A stretch of 64,000 nucleotides of DNA from Roseiarcus sp963751165 (lineage in GTDB: Bacteria; Pseudomonadota; Alphaproteobacteria; Rhizobiales; Beijerinckiaceae), in contig CAVVTP010000015.1 of assembly GCA_963751165.1 (NCBI GenBank), positions 62,001 to 126,000 of the forward strand. Direction: 5' to 3'. Shown here piece after piece: positions 35,818-45,468 of this stretch (position 1 is its first letter; each line of letters begins with the position of its first letter). The notes under the pieces were generated by a model that did not search any database, was not told where the DNA came from, and saw only the letters and a list, made by a program, of their open reading frames with translations. Position numbers and translations under genes: made by a program.

Positions 35818-36699
35818 TTAGTCCCACTTGCGGTGGGCCCACATCCACTGTTCCGGCGCCTCCCGGATGAAGGCCTCGAACTGCTTTTGCAGGGCGGCGG
35901 TCGCAGCGATCGCGTCGGCGGCGCGGTCGTTGGTCACAGGCACCGGGACCCTCTCGATCTTGATGACGAACCGCACGTCCGGAAGTCGGAAGGCCGCGCC
36001 GGCGTAGAGCGGCAAGCCGGTCGTGCGGGCGAGCAGCGCAGGAAAGGTGTTGGAGCGCGCCGGATGGCCGAAGAAGGGGACCTTTGCGCCGCGGTCGTCG
36101 CGCAGATCGGCGAGGAAGGCCGGATAGCCGCCCTCCTGGGCCGTGCGCAGAAGTGCGCGCGCCGTCACCGGAGCCTTGGGCAAAAGCCCGCCCTCGTAGA
36201 GGAAGGCGCGAAGGTTGCGGGTCTCCTCGTCGACGTAAGGGTTGCTCAGGCGCTGGTAGACGCCGGTCAGGGCGACGCCCATGCGCTTGCCGGCGTGGGC
36301 GACGATCTCCCAGTTGCCGAGATGCAGGCCGCAGACGACGAACGGCCCGCCGCGGCCGATTTCGTCGAACCGCGCCTCGGGCTCGAACCTTATCCGGCCT
36401 TCGGCCACGATCCTCTCCAGGTGGAAGGACTCGCCGAAGGTGCGGCCGAGGTTCTCCCACATGTCGGCTGCGAGCCGCTTGCGTTCCTCGAGCGGCAGTT
36501 CGGGATAGGCGAGCTCCAGGTTCTTCAGCGCCCGCTCATGCCGGTAGAGGCGGGGCGCGATCAGGCGCCAGGCAAGGCCGGAATGCCGCGAGGCGGCTTC
36601 GAGCGGATAGCTCCGGGCGATGGCCTGCATGATCCGGAATCCATAATATTCCAGGCGAAAGCGCAGGTCTTTGGAGAACGTCATTCTCGGCCGGCCCAT
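35818..36699 (-). CDS. LpxL/HtrB-type lipid A acyltransferase
   Basis: Membrane-associated acyltransferase of 293 residues that adds a secondary acyl chain to lipid A or a related lipid. The catalytic H-x4-E is in CGLHLGNWEIVAH, followed by GVYQRLSNPYVD and the substrate motif ADLRDDRGAKVPFFGHPARSNTFPALLA typical of the family. The start ATG 36699 could also be ATG 36684 (MTFSKD). It is divergent from the caspase-like gene. Confidence 0.9.
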   Translation of the reverse strand: MGRPRMTFSKDLRFRLEYYGFRIMQAIARSYPLEAASRHSGLAWRLIAPRLYRHERALKNLELAYPELPLEERKRLAADMWENLGRTFGESFHLERIVAEGRIRFEPEARFDEIGRGGPFVVCGLHLGNWEIVAHAGKRMGVALTGVYQRLSNPYVDEETRNLRAFLYEGGLLPKAPVTARALLRTAQEGGYPAFLADLRDDRGAKVPFFGHPARSNTFPALLARTTGLPLYAGAAFRLPDVRFVIKIERVPVPVTNDRAADAIAATAALQKQFEAFIREAPEQWMWAHRKWD

Positions 36700-37016
36700 C
36701 GGCTCTCAGAGGCCGGAAGCGCCTGATTGCTCGGGCGGCGCCGCGCTGTCAAGCCCACGCGGCGCGGCCCGCGGAGCCGGGTCCCGCGCCCTCGGCCCCG
36801 GGTGTGAGCGGCGACACAGCCAAAACCTTCACAATGTGCTATGACCACAACAACTATAAGGACGACATCGAGCGGTTGCGGGCAGGGCGGGCGGGTCCTT
36901 GTCGGCGCGGTTGGCGACCGACGACGGAAACGGGGAGACATGTGAGCACGCATCTTTCGCATCGGGCGAGCGGGCTGCGCTTGGCGCCTGCTCGGGCGGT
37001 TGGGTTCCTGTGGCGC

Positions 37017-38642
37017 ATGATCAGGCTGATGAAACCCAGCCTTTGCGCCGTGGCGGCGGTCGTTGGCCTCGCGGTCCCGGCCTTCGCCGACGTCCCGTCT
37101 GGGAAAAGGGTCGCCCTGGTGATCGGCAACGGCGCCTACCAGAACGCGCCGAAGCTCGACAATGCGACGTTCGACGCGCGGGCCGTCGCCGCCGCGTTCC
37201 GGAAGCTTGGGTTTCAGGTCGTCGACGGCTATGATCTCGACGTCGAGCAGATGAGGGCGAAGGTTTCCGAGTTCTCAGCCGACCTGCCCGACGCCAAGTC
37301 CGCCGTGGTCTATTATGCGGGTCACGGTATTTCGGTCGACGAGGAGAACTATCTCATCCCGACCGATATCGTGCTCAAGAGTCCGACCGACCTTGACCTC
37401 GGCGCAATCAGCGTTTCACTCATTCTCAGGCAGATGAAGCGCGAGGATCGGGTCAATGTCGTCGTCCTCGACGCCTGCCGCGATAATCCCTTCGCCGAGG
37501 CGCTTGCCCGGAGCAAGACCCGGTCGATCGTCGGCGAACGGGGCCTGAGCCGGATCGACGGCGATCTCGCACGGGGCACGCTGATCGCCTTCGCCAGCGA
37601 CCCGAAGAGCACCGCCCTCGACGGGCCGCCTGGCCAGCACAGTCCGTTCACCAAGGCATTCCTCGACCACGTCTTCGATCCGGGCGTGTCGATCGACACG
37701 GTCATGAGCCGGGTCCGCACCGAGGTGTGGGAAAAGACGCATCACGGGCAGTTGCCCTGGGTGAACACGTCGCTGATCGGCGACTACGCGCTCAATCCCG
37801 AGCCGGCTCGGGCGCAGGCGGTCGTCGCGGCGACGGCGGCTTCGCAACTCGTCCCGGAGCGGCAGTCCCAGGAAGACCTGCTCTGGGAGTCGGCAGAGCA
37901 TTCCAACCTGCGCGGAGACTATCAGGCCTATCTCGACGCCTTTCCGAACGGCTTTTTCGCCCGGATGGCAAAGAACCGGATCGCGGCCCTAGAGAACCCG
38001 GGAGTTGCCCGGTCGGAAACGCCGCCCGAATTTGGGAAGGCGCCGGAAAAGGACTGGAGGTCGGAGATCGGAACCGCCGAGACAGAGAAGGCCCTCAACC
38101 TGACGCCCGCCGACGAAAAGGAGATTCAGCAACGCCTGATGGCGCTCGGCCTTTACAAAGGGGCCGCCACGGGCGCGCTCAACTCGCTGACGCGTCGGGC
38201 CATCACCGAGTGGCAGAAGAGCCATGGCGCCGCCCTGAGCGCGTTCCTCGGCCCGATGCAATTGGCGGAGCTGCGGCAGGAGAGCGAGGAGGCGTATCGG
38301 AAGTTGCTGGCCGTCGAATCGGCGCCGAAGCCGAAGGCCGTCGAGACCGCGAGGCCGGTGCCGCGCGCAGAGAGGACGCGAGCGGCGGTCCGGGAGGCGC
38401 CGGTTCGGGAGGCGCCAAAGGCGCCGCTCCGCCGTTCGGCCAAACGGCGCTCCACCGCTCCGGCTGCCACTGCCCAATCGGCGCCCGCGTCGCCTCCAGC
38501 TTGCAATGGAAATCCGCAATGGTGCCGCCAGGCGGGGTTTCCCGATAATAGCGTCCCGTCGGGACGGCCGCAGGAGTTCCTGGGCGGATACTCTGCAGGC
38601 GTCGGCGCAGGGCTGATGATGGGGGGGTTCCGCCGCTATTAG
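37017..38642 (+). CDS. secreted caspase-family (C14) peptidase with peptidoglycan-binding-like tail
   Basis: A 541-residue protein with a signal peptide (residues ~1-24, ending AVPAFA) and a caspase-like p20 domain (VALVIGNGAYQNAPKLDNATFDA). The catalytic pair is visible: H103 in YYAGHG and C154 in VVLDACRDNP. After a linker there is a region resembling a peptidoglycan-binding repeat (QQRLMALGLYKGAATGALNSLTRRAITEWQK, about residues 365-410), then a basic Ala/Pro-rich tail. Such periplasmic metacaspase-like proteins are common in rhizobia, but their targets are unknown. The upstream open frame to 36804 lacks protein-like features, so ATG 37017 is used. Confidence 0.87.
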   Translation: MIRLMKPSLCAVAAVVGLAVPAFADVPSGKRVALVIGNGAYQNAPKLDNATFDARAVAAAFRKLGFQVVDGYDLDVEQMRAKVSEFSADLPDAKSAVVYYAGHGISVDEENYLIPTDIVLKSPTDLDLGAISVSLILRQMKREDRVNVVVLDACRDNPFAEALARSKTRSIVGERGLSRIDGDLARGTLIAFASDPKSTALDGPPGQHSPFTKAFLDHVFDPGVSIDTVMSRVRTEVWEKTHHGQLPWVNTSLIGDYALNPEPARAQAVVAATAASQLVPERQSQEDLLWESAEHSNLRGDYQAYLDAFPNGFFARMAKNRIAALENPGVARSETPPEFGKAPEKDWRSEIGTAETEKALNLTPADEKEIQQRLMALGLYKGAATGALNSLTRRAITEWQKSHGAALSAFLGPMQLAELRQESEEAYRKLLAVESAPKPKAVETARPVPRAERTRAAVREAPVREAPKAPLRRSAKRRSTAPAATAQSAPASPPACNGNPQWCRQAGFPDNSVPSGRPQEFLGGYSAGVGAGLMMGGFRRY

Positions 38643-38797
38643 GAACAGTTCGGCGATGGCTTACGGCGTCATCCCTGCTTCGGACGGGATGCAGGCCGGC
38701 GGGCTGAGCGCTGGGATAATGAGAGGGTGCTCCGAATTCCGGGAACCGCCGGAACCTCCTCGCTCGGCCTCCGTTGCGGCTGAAAGAGGAAGATCAA

Positions 38798-39058
38798 ATG
38801 ATCAAGCCAATCGCACTCACACTTGTCTTGGCGACGGCGCTCGCGCCCGCGGCAGCGCTCGCGCAGGTCAGCGGAGGATATGTTGGAGCTCCCCTGCCTT
38901 CACTGCTCGCGGCGCCGCACCTATGCGACGGGGCTCAGGGCGCGACACCGATCGATCGGCTGAGGATCGCCCAGGTGGCCCACCGAAAAGCACGCGCCCC
39001 CACGGCTTCCCGAAGTTGCTGCGACTCGGGCATGTGCACCGAAGGCGGAGGCTTCTGA
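38798..39058 (+). CDS. small exported protein, unknown
   Basis: An 86-residue product with a clear signal peptide (MIKPIALTLVLATALAPAAALAQ) and an AGAGGAAGATCAA ribosome site. The mature part has four cysteines (LCDGAQG, SCCDSGMC). I do not recognise it. The C-terminal half looks arginine-rich and may be out of frame. Confidence 0.5.
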   Translation: MIKPIALTLVLATALAPAAALAQVSGGYVGAPLPSLLAAPHLCDGAQGATPIDRLRIAQVAHRKARAPTASRSCCDSGMCTEGGGF

Positions 39059-39219
39059 CTCGAATCTTCAGCTCTCCTGGAGCGGCGGAGCTTCCGTTCA
39101 GCGTTTCATGACGACGCGTTCGTTGCACGGCGAGACAAAAAACCTTTTCAAAAACGAGGCTCGCTTGTGGTAGCGTCCTTCGACGCCGAGGTTAAGGCGG
39201 ATCCGGACGGGAGGAAGCG

Positions 39220-40588
39220 TTGAGCGAGCAAAGCAAATACATGATGGGCGAGGACCGGATTCCCCATGCCTGGTACAACATCATGGCCGATCTGCCGTCG
39301 CCGCCGCCTCCAGTCCTGCATCCGGGCACCGGCAAGCCGGTCGGGCCTGACGATTTGTCGCCGCTCTTTCCGATGGCTCTGATCGGCCAGGAGGTGAGCG
39401 CCGAGCGGCACATCGAAATTCCGGCGCCCGTCCGGGATGTCTATCGCATGTGGCGCCCGACCCCGCTCCATCGCGCCCGGCGCCTCGAGAAGGCGCTCGG
39501 GACCACGGCCCGCATCTTCTACAAATACGAGGGCGTGAGCCCGGCCGGCAGCCACAAGCCCAACACTGCCGTCGCCCAGGCCTTCTTCAACAAGCAGGAA
39601 GGCGTCACGAAGCTTTCGACCGAGACCGGCGCGGGGCAGTGGGGCTCGTCGCTCGCCTTCGCTGGCGCGCTGTTCGGGCTCGAAGTCAAGGTCTACATGG
39701 TCAAGGTTTCCTACAACCAGAAGCCCTACCGGCGGGCGCTGATGGAGACCTACGGCGCAAGATGCGTCGCGAGCCCGAGCGAAGAGACCGAATCGGGGCG
39801 CGCCATCCTCGCCCAGCACCCGGATTCGCCGGGCAGCCTCGGCATCGCCATTTCGGAAGCCGTCGAGGTCGCGGCCAAGAACGCCGACACCAAATACGCC
39901 CTCGGCAGCGTGCTGAACCACGTGCTCCTGCACCAGACCGTGATCGGCATCGAGGCGATCGAGCAAATGGAACAGGCGGACGCCTATCCGGACGTCGTGA
40001 TCGGCTGCGCCGGCGGCGGTTCAAATTTCGCCGGCATCGCCTTTCCGTTCATTGGCAAGAAGCTGCGCGACAAGCGCGACGTGCGGGTGATCGCGGTCGA
40101 GCCCTCGGCCTGCCCTTCGATGACGCGTGGCAAATACGCCTTCGACTTCGGCGATACCGGCCATCTGACGCCGCTGGTCAAGATGCATACGCTCGGCTCG
40201 GAATTCATTCCGCCGGGCTTCCATGCCGGCGGTCTGCGCTATCACGGCATGGCGCCCTTGGTCAGCCACTGCAAGGAGCTCGGTCTCATCGAGGCGCGCG
40301 CCTACCGCCAGAACCCATGCTTCGAGGCGGGCGTCATGTTCGCGCGAGACCGAAGGGATCGTCCCAGCGCCCGAGACGACCCATGCGATTAGGGCTGCGG
40401 TCGACGAGGCATTGAAGGCTCGCGAGGAAGGCAAGTCGCCAACCATCCTCTTCAACCTCTCCGGCCACGGCCATTTCGACATGCAGGCCTATACCGACTA
40501 CTTCTCCGGCAAACTCGAGGATCAGGATTACGATCCAAGGGCGTTGGAAGAGTCGCTGGCCCACCTGCCGAAGGTGGCGGCGGAGTAG
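39220..40588 (+). CDS. TrpB2-type tryptophan synthase beta-like PLP enzyme (one frameshift near 40343)
   Basis: A PLP-dependent TrpB-like protein of about 455 residues of the TrpB2 type. The PLP lysine is in EGVSPAGSHKPNTA, the phosphate loop in GCAGGGSNFAGIAFP, and the long N-terminal extension (ADLPSPPPPVLHPGTGKPV) is typical of TrpB2 rather than TrpB1. No trpA is adjacent, as usual for this type. Near 40343 one extra base in TTCGCGCGAGACC breaks the frame; skipping it gives MFAETEGIVPAPETTHAI and the normal C-terminus. The start is TTG 39220 with GGGAGGAA before it. It may make tryptophan from indole or act in serine deamination. Confidence 0.88.
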
Positions 40589-40721
40589 CTCTTGCCGCGG
40601 TCTATAGCCTGGCGACAGAAGGGGCGTACCGCGCGGACGCCCTTTGCGAGCGCGGGCGCGGCGAGCAGCCACGCCTAAAGCGCGGCCGGCGCGTCCAATT
40701 TCCGCACCGAGAGCCGAGGTG

Positions 40722-41126
40722 TCAGCCTGTGGCGAAATTCCACAGCGACCGCCACAAGCAAGGCTTGGCCGGGTCCTCGAACGCCGCACGATCGAAATAG
40801 GCGAGATGGCCGGTCGAGCCGTCGTCGATCCAGCGGAACCCGACCTCGACCTCATCCGGCAGGAATTTGACGAATTGCTCGACCGGCCCGAGGTCATCCT
40901 GGCTGGATGACGAGCTGATGCGGCCGGTCACACCGTCCTGGTAAAGGTAGGAGCGTCCATCTTTGGTCGTGACCTTGACGGAGCGCGCGGCTTCATCGAA
41001 AGCGATGGTGAGCGGCCCGAGTTTTCCGTCGCCCTTGTACGCGCAGCTGCGCGTTATTGTCTGCGCTGCTAGCGGGGTCGTGAGAAGCGCGGCAATGGCC
41101 GCGATCGCCAGTGGGGTGCAGTTCAT
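40722..41126 (-). CDS. small exported protein, unknown
   Basis: A 134-residue protein with a signal peptide (MNCTPLAIAAIAALLTTPLAAQ) and a mature part rich in beta strands (LGPLTIAFDEAARSVKVTTKDGRSYLYQDG, VEVGFRWIDDGSTGHLAYFDR). Two cysteines at the ends (SCAYKGDG, PCLWRSL) could form a disulfide in the periplasm. I do not recognise the family. Confidence 0.7.
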   Translation of the reverse strand: MNCTPLAIAAIAALLTTPLAAQTITRSCAYKGDGKLGPLTIAFDEAARSVKVTTKDGRSYLYQDGVTGRISSSSSQDDLGPVEQFVKFLPDEVEVGFRWIDDGSTGHLAYFDRAAFEDPAKPCLWRSLWNFATG

Positions 41127-41221
41127 CCAATTCCCATTTGATTAAGAGTCGAACGAGCCTACTTGGCCTCGAAAGCGAGCAAACGCGCCAAGCCGCAATT
41201 CCAGCTATTTTGCAAAAGCGG

Positions 41222-41285
41222 CGAAAATGGAGCAACCGATTTTGTTCCATGTGGACGAATTGATTTTATTCCCTGTGGAAGGATT
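41222..41285 (-). repeat. imperfect tandem of two ~24-base AATAAAATC-type units
   Basis: On the minus strand ACAGGGAATAAAATCAATTC and ACATGGAACAAAATCGGTTG occur one after the other, 24 bases apart. They lie in the leader of the exported cyclophilin gene. Confidence 0.4.
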
Positions 41286-41382
41286 GTCGTACGCCCTTCG
41301 CAAAGGCGCGCGGGTTGCAATGCCCCTTGAACCTGCTATCAGGCGCCCCGCGGCGATCCTGCCGCGCCTCCCGAGGCCCTGC

Positions 41383-41934
41383 ATGCTTTCTTTTACCCGC
41401 CGCGCTGCGTTTCTGCTTCCCTTTCTCACCGCTTCGGCCGTGTGGGGGGCGACAGAGGATGCTGCCAACACCGTCGTCATGACGCTCAAGAATGGCAAGG
41501 TCGTCATTCGTCTGCGTCCTGACTGGGCCCCCAAGCACGTCGCGCAGGTCGAGACTCTGGTGAAGCGCGGTTTCTATAACGGCCTCGTGTTTCATCGCGT
41601 CATCCCGGGCTTCATGGCCCAGACCGGCGACCCGACCGGAACCGGCACGGGCGGCTCCGATCTGCCGGACCTGCCGGCCGAGTTCAACAAGACGCATTTC
41701 AAGCGCGGCATCCTCGGCATGGCGCGCTCGAGCGACCCGAATTCGGCCAATTCGCAGTTCTTCATCTGCTTCGGCGACGCAGGCTTTCTCGACGGCCAGT
41801 ACACCGCTTTCGGCGAAGTCGTCTCCGGCATGGACGCCGTCGACAAGATCAAGGCCGGGACGGAAGCCAACAACGGCCAGGTGACAAATCCCGACAAGAT
41901 CATCAGCATGAAGATGGCCGGGTCGTCCAAGTAG
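41383..41934 (+). CDS. exported cyclophilin-type peptidyl-prolyl isomerase
   Basis: A periplasmic prolyl isomerase of 183 residues with a signal peptide (FTRRAAFLLPFLTASAVWG). Cyclophilin motifs are FYNGLVFHRVIPGFMAQTGDPTG, GMARSSDPNSANSQFFIC and FTAFGEVVSGMDAVDKI (as YTAFGEV). ATG 41383 is chosen for the signal peptide, although the frame is open from 41227. It precedes a cytoplasmic paralogue by 10 bases, a pair commonly found before queA in rhizobia. Confidence 0.92.
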   Translation: MLSFTRRAAFLLPFLTASAVWGATEDAANTVVMTLKNGKVVIRLRPDWAPKHVAQVETLVKRGFYNGLVFHRVIPGFMAQTGDPTGTGTGGSDLPDLPAEFNKTHFKRGILGMARSSDPNSANSQFFICFGDAGFLDGQYTAFGEVVSGMDAVDKIKAGTEANNGQVTNPDKIISMKMAGSSK

Positions 41935-41944
41935 GAGTTCGACG

Positions 41945-42397
41945 ATGAGCACAGGCAATACGCTGACACTTGAGACGACCAAAGGGCCGGTCGTCATCGA
42001 AATGAACCCCGCCGCCGCACCGGGACACGTCGCCCACATCAAGAAGCTCGTGTCCGAGGGCTTCTACGACGGCATCGTTTTTCACCGGGTGATCGACGGC
42101 TTCATGGCCCAGACGGGCTGCCCGCACGGGACCGGCACGGGCGGATCGAAATATCCCGACCTCAAAGCCGAGTTCAACGAAGAGCCGCACGTGCGCGGAA
42201 CCGTGTCGATGGCCCGCGCCCAGAGCCCGAATTCGGCCAACTCCCAGTTCTTCATCTGCTTCGGCGACGCCCACTTCCTCGATCGTCAATATACGGTATG
42301 GGGCAAGGTGACCTCGGGCATGGAGAACGTCGACAAGATCAAGCGCGGCGAGCCCGTGCGCGATCCCGACAAGATCATAAAGGCGAGTTTGAGCTGA
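41945..42397 (+). CDS. cytoplasmic cyclophilin-type peptidyl-prolyl isomerase
   Basis: A 150-residue cyclophilin without a signal peptide. It keeps the FYDGIVFHRVIDGFMAQTGCPHGTGTGGSKYP core, MARAQSPNSANSQFFIC, and YTVWGKVTSGMENVDKI. It is clearly paralogous to the exported gene just upstream. The start has TAGGAG 9 bases before it. It is probably co-transcribed with its neighbour and possibly with queA, 123 bases further on. Confidence 0.94.
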   Translation: MSTGNTLTLETTKGPVVIEMNPAAAPGHVAHIKKLVSEGFYDGIVFHRVIDGFMAQTGCPHGTGTGGSKYPDLKAEFNEEPHVRGTVSMARAQSPNSANSQFFICFGDAHFLDRQYTVWGKVTSGMENVDKIKRGEPVRDPDKIIKASLS

Positions 42398-42520
42398 CGA
42401 TAATCATCGCACGTCGCGAGGGTTCGCGCCCTTCGTGAGCCCTGGTGACTTTCGTGGTTAGCACAATCTGCCATCGAGATCATCAAAAGACGGGAAGAAT
42501 GCAGCGCGCGAGACAGAGAA

Positions 42521-43627
42521 ATGCGCGTCGACGCCTTCGATTTCGAACTCCCGCCTGAACGGATCGCGCTTCAGCCAGCTTCGCCCCGCGACAGCGCAAG
42601 GATGATGGTCGTCGGCTCCGACGGCGCGCTGACGGACGCACGTGTCTTCGATTTGCCCGATTTCCTGAGGTACGGAGACGCGCTCGTCGTCAACGACACG
42701 CGCGTGATTGCGGCCCGGCTCGACGGAATCCGCGTCAGGGGGGAGGCGGTCGCGTCGATCGAAGCGACCCTCATCAAGCGCGTCGACGACTGCCGCTGGC
42801 GCGCCTTGGTCCGCCCAGCGAAGAAGCTCAAGGTCGGGGAGCGCATCCGCTTCGGCGAGACCAGCGAAGGCATGGCCTGTCTGCTTGCGGCGCTCAACGC
42901 CGAGGTTGAAGAGAAGGCAGACACCGGCGAGGTCCAGCTGCGCTTCGAGTTCGCCGGCGCCGCGCTCGACGAGGCGATCGAGCGGCTGGGCTCGCCGCCC
43001 TTGCCGCCCTACATCGCGTCGCGCCGCGCGCCGGAGGACCGCGATCGCGCCGACTACCAGACGATGTTCGCGGCCGAGGACGGCGCCGTCGCGGCTCCGA
43101 CCGCCGGCCTCCATTTCACCCCTTCGCTGGTCGAACGCATCAAGGCGCGCGGGGCGAGTCTTCATCGCGTGACGCTGCATGTCGGCGCCGGCACCTTCCT
43201 GCCGGTCAAAGCGGACGACACGCGCGACCACAAGATGCACGCGGAGGAGGGCTCGATCGCCGAGGAGACGGCCGAGGCGCTGAACGAAGCGCGCGGCAGG
43301 GGCGGGCGCCTCGTCTGCGTCGGCACGACCTCGGCCCGCATCCTCGAGACCTCGGCTGACGAGCGCGGCCGCATCCGCCCGTTCGCCGGCGAGACCTCGA
43401 TCTTCATCACCCCGGGCTACCGGTTCCGCGCGGTCGACATCCTGATGACCAACTTCCATCTGCCGCGCTCGACGCTTTTGATGCTGGTGGCCGCCTTCAG
43501 CGGCCTCGAGCGCATGCGGGCGGCTTATGCCCACGCGATCGAAGCGGGCTACCGCTTCTATTCCTACGGGGACGCCTGCCTCTTGATCGGCGGTTGGGGC
43601 GACGGCGGACACCGGCCGGCGGGATGA
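42521..43627 (+). CDS. queA: S-adenosylmethionine:tRNA ribosyltransferase-isomerase
   Basis: Transfers and isomerises the ribosyl part of AdoMet to preQ1-modified tRNA to make epoxyqueuosine, 368 residues. The start MRVDAFDFELPPERIALQPASPRDSARMMV is canonical. Further family blocks are LVVNDTRVIAARL, DRADYQTMFAAEDGAVAAPTAGLHF, HVGAGTFLPVK and TNFHLPRSTLLMLVAAFSG. Its stop overlaps the start of tgt (ATGA), so the two queuosine enzymes are translationally coupled. Confidence 0.97.
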   Translation: MRVDAFDFELPPERIALQPASPRDSARMMVVGSDGALTDARVFDLPDFLRYGDALVVNDTRVIAARLDGIRVRGEAVASIEATLIKRVDDCRWRALVRPAKKLKVGERIRFGETSEGMACLLAALNAEVEEKADTGEVQLRFEFAGAALDEAIERLGSPPLPPYIASRRAPEDRDRADYQTMFAAEDGAVAAPTAGLHFTPSLVERIKARGASLHRVTLHVGAGTFLPVKADDTRDHKMHAEEGSIAEETAEALNEARGRGGRLVCVGTTSARILETSADERGRIRPFAGETSIFITPGYRFRAVDILMTNFHLPRSTLLMLVAAFSGLERMRAAYAHAIEAGYRFYSYGDACLLIGGWGDGGHRPAG

Positions 43628-44754
43628 CGCCGGGCATCTCCTTTTGCGTTCGCGCCACTGATGGCGATGCCAGGCTAGGCGAGATCACGACGCCGCGCGG
43701 CGTGATCCGCGCGCCGGCCTTCATGCCGGTCGGCACCGCCGCGACCGTCAAGGCGATGCATCCCGAGGCGGTGCGCGCGCTCGGCGCCGACATCGTGCTC
43801 TGCAACACGTATCATCTCATGCTGTCGCCGGGCGCGGAGCGGATCGCCGCGCTGGGCGGCCTGCACAAGTTCATGAACTGGCCGCACCCGATCCTGACCG
43901 ACTCGGGCGGCTTCCAGGTGATGAGTTTGGCGAAGCTCAGAAAGCTCAGCGAGAGGGGGGTGACGTTCCAGTCGCACATCGACGGATCGCTCCACGAACT
44001 GACGCCGGAGCGATCGATGGCGATCCAGCGGCTGCTCGGCTCCGACATCCAGATGCAGTTCGATGAATGCGTCAGGCTGCCGTGCGCGCGCGAGGAGGCG
44101 GAGCGCGCGATGCGGCTGTCGCTGCGCTGGGCGGAGCGCTCGAAGACAGCCTTCGGCGAGCAACCCGGCAGGGCGATCTTCGGCATCGTCCAGGGCGGGA
44201 CGGAGAAAAGTCTCCGGATCGAGAGCGCCGAGGCGCTGGTCGACATCGGATTCCACGGCTACGCCATCGGCGGGCTTGCCGTCGGCGAGCCTCAGCTCAA
44301 GATGCTCGAGACGATCGAGACGGTGGTTCCTTATCTGCCGGCTGACCGGCCGCGTTATCTCATGGGCGTCGGGACGCCCGACGACCTGCTGCAATCGCTG
44401 AAACGCGGCATCGACATGTTCGACTGTGTTATGCCAACCCGCGCCGGCAGGCACGGCATGGTTTTTACGCGGCACGGCCGCATGAATATGCGCAATGCAC
44501 GGTTCGCCGATGATCCGCGCCCTATCGACCCGATGTCGTCGTCTCGGATGGCTCGCGACTACTCGCGCGCCTACTGGCGCCATCTCGTCAAGTCGGGCGA
44601 AATCCTCGCGATGATGGGCCTGACCGAAATCAATCTCGCCTACTATCAGGATCTGATGGCAGGAGGCCGGCGGGCGATCGGGGAAGGGCGACTCGGCGCC
44701 TACATCGAGGAGACTGTCCGAGGCTGGGCGAGGGGCGAGGCGGAAGGCGCCTGA
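43624..44754 (+). CDS. tgt: tRNA-guanine transglycosylase
   Basis: Exchanges G34 for preQ1 in tRNAs with GUN anticodons, 376 residues. Catalytic aspartates are in LTDSGGFQVMSL and FDCVMPTRAGRHG. Substrate-binding GIVQGG and HIDGSLHELTPE are present. The zinc-binding tail normally reads C-x-C-x2-C, whereas here the region after NMRNARFADDPRPIDPMSSSRMARDYSRAYWRHL lacks these cysteines (MSSSRMARDY). This is unusual for a bacterial Tgt. ATG 43624 overlaps the queA stop. Confidence 0.95.
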   Translation: MTPGISFCVRATDGDARLGEITTPRGVIRAPAFMPVGTAATVKAMHPEAVRALGADIVLCNTYHLMLSPGAERIAALGGLHKFMNWPHPILTDSGGFQVMSLAKLRKLSERGVTFQSHIDGSLHELTPERSMAIQRLLGSDIQMQFDECVRLPCAREEAERAMRLSLRWAERSKTAFGEQPGRAIFGIVQGGTEKSLRIESAEALVDIGFHGYAIGGLAVGEPQLKMLETIETVVPYLPADRPRYLMGVGTPDDLLQSLKRGIDMFDCVMPTRAGRHGMVFTRHGRMNMRNARFADDPRPIDPMSSSRMARDYSRAYWRHLVKSGEILAMMGLTEINLAYYQDLMAGGRRAIGEGRLGAYIEETVRGWARGEAEGA

Positions 44755-45468
44755 GAGCATCCCGCGTTCCGATCCCGATCAATCCGCGAAAGAGGCGATG
44801 TTCAGCAGGTTGTGCTGACGGCGTATATTGACGGGCGAGATTACCTTCCGATCACAGCAATGCGCTTGGAACCAGCTTCTGCCGCCCGAAGACGTCAGGT
44901 GCGAAGCAAGTGTAGGAAAAGAGTAAATTCCAAGAAATCGCAAATGCAAGGGGCGAACCGCCCTTGGGCGGTTCGCCCCTTGTCTTCGTCCTCGCATACG
45001 CTTCCACAGTCCCGATTTTTTCTTTTGTATTCCCGGGCGCATATGTGCCCAGTCAGGACGGTGAAGCGCGTCGTCCTCCCACAGACTTTGCGGCGTCCGG
45101 CGCCAAAGACTTTGGCAGCGGCCTCCTTTTCGCAAGCTATTGCTAGTCCACTTTTTTGGCATTGTCACGCGGGTGGCAGCTCTGGCATGCAATTTTTTTC
45201 TGCTATGCGGCCGTTTGGTCAATTGTCTCTCCACGCAAAGCAAAAGTGCTCTTCCCACGACGCTTGTCGACCATGGACATGGCGGCATGCATCCGGCGGA
45301 AGGCGGCAGTCGCCCTAATGCCGGACCGGACGCCGAGGCGGCTGGGGAAAGCGCAAGGGGGAGACCCGGCTGACCGTCGGCTGCGACAGAGAGCGTTCGG
45401 CGCCGTCTTCCGCCTGTTGTCGGGATGGCGTAAAAGCCGGCGCGGAAGCCGCCACCAAGGAAGCCATC
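44755..45468. other. gene-free stretch between tgt and eno
   Basis: It contains a strong hairpin at 44947-44982. Open frames on both strands are short and protein-unlike, although one minus-strand end (RKVISPVNIRRQHNLLNIASFAD, stopping near 44778) looks like the tail of a lost gene. T-runs at 45027-45033, 45150-45156 and 45191-45197 make the middle AT-richer. The eno promoter must lie in the right part, but I cannot point to it. Confidence 0.5.
44947..44982 (+). terminator. 17-bp perfect hairpin, probable terminator after tgt
   Basis: CAAGGGGCGAACCGCCC pairs perfectly with GGGCGGTTCGCCCCTTG around TT. It is the strongest hairpin of the window and lies about 190 bases after the tgt stop. It has no long T-run directly after it (TGTCTTCG). 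Confidence 0.55.
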
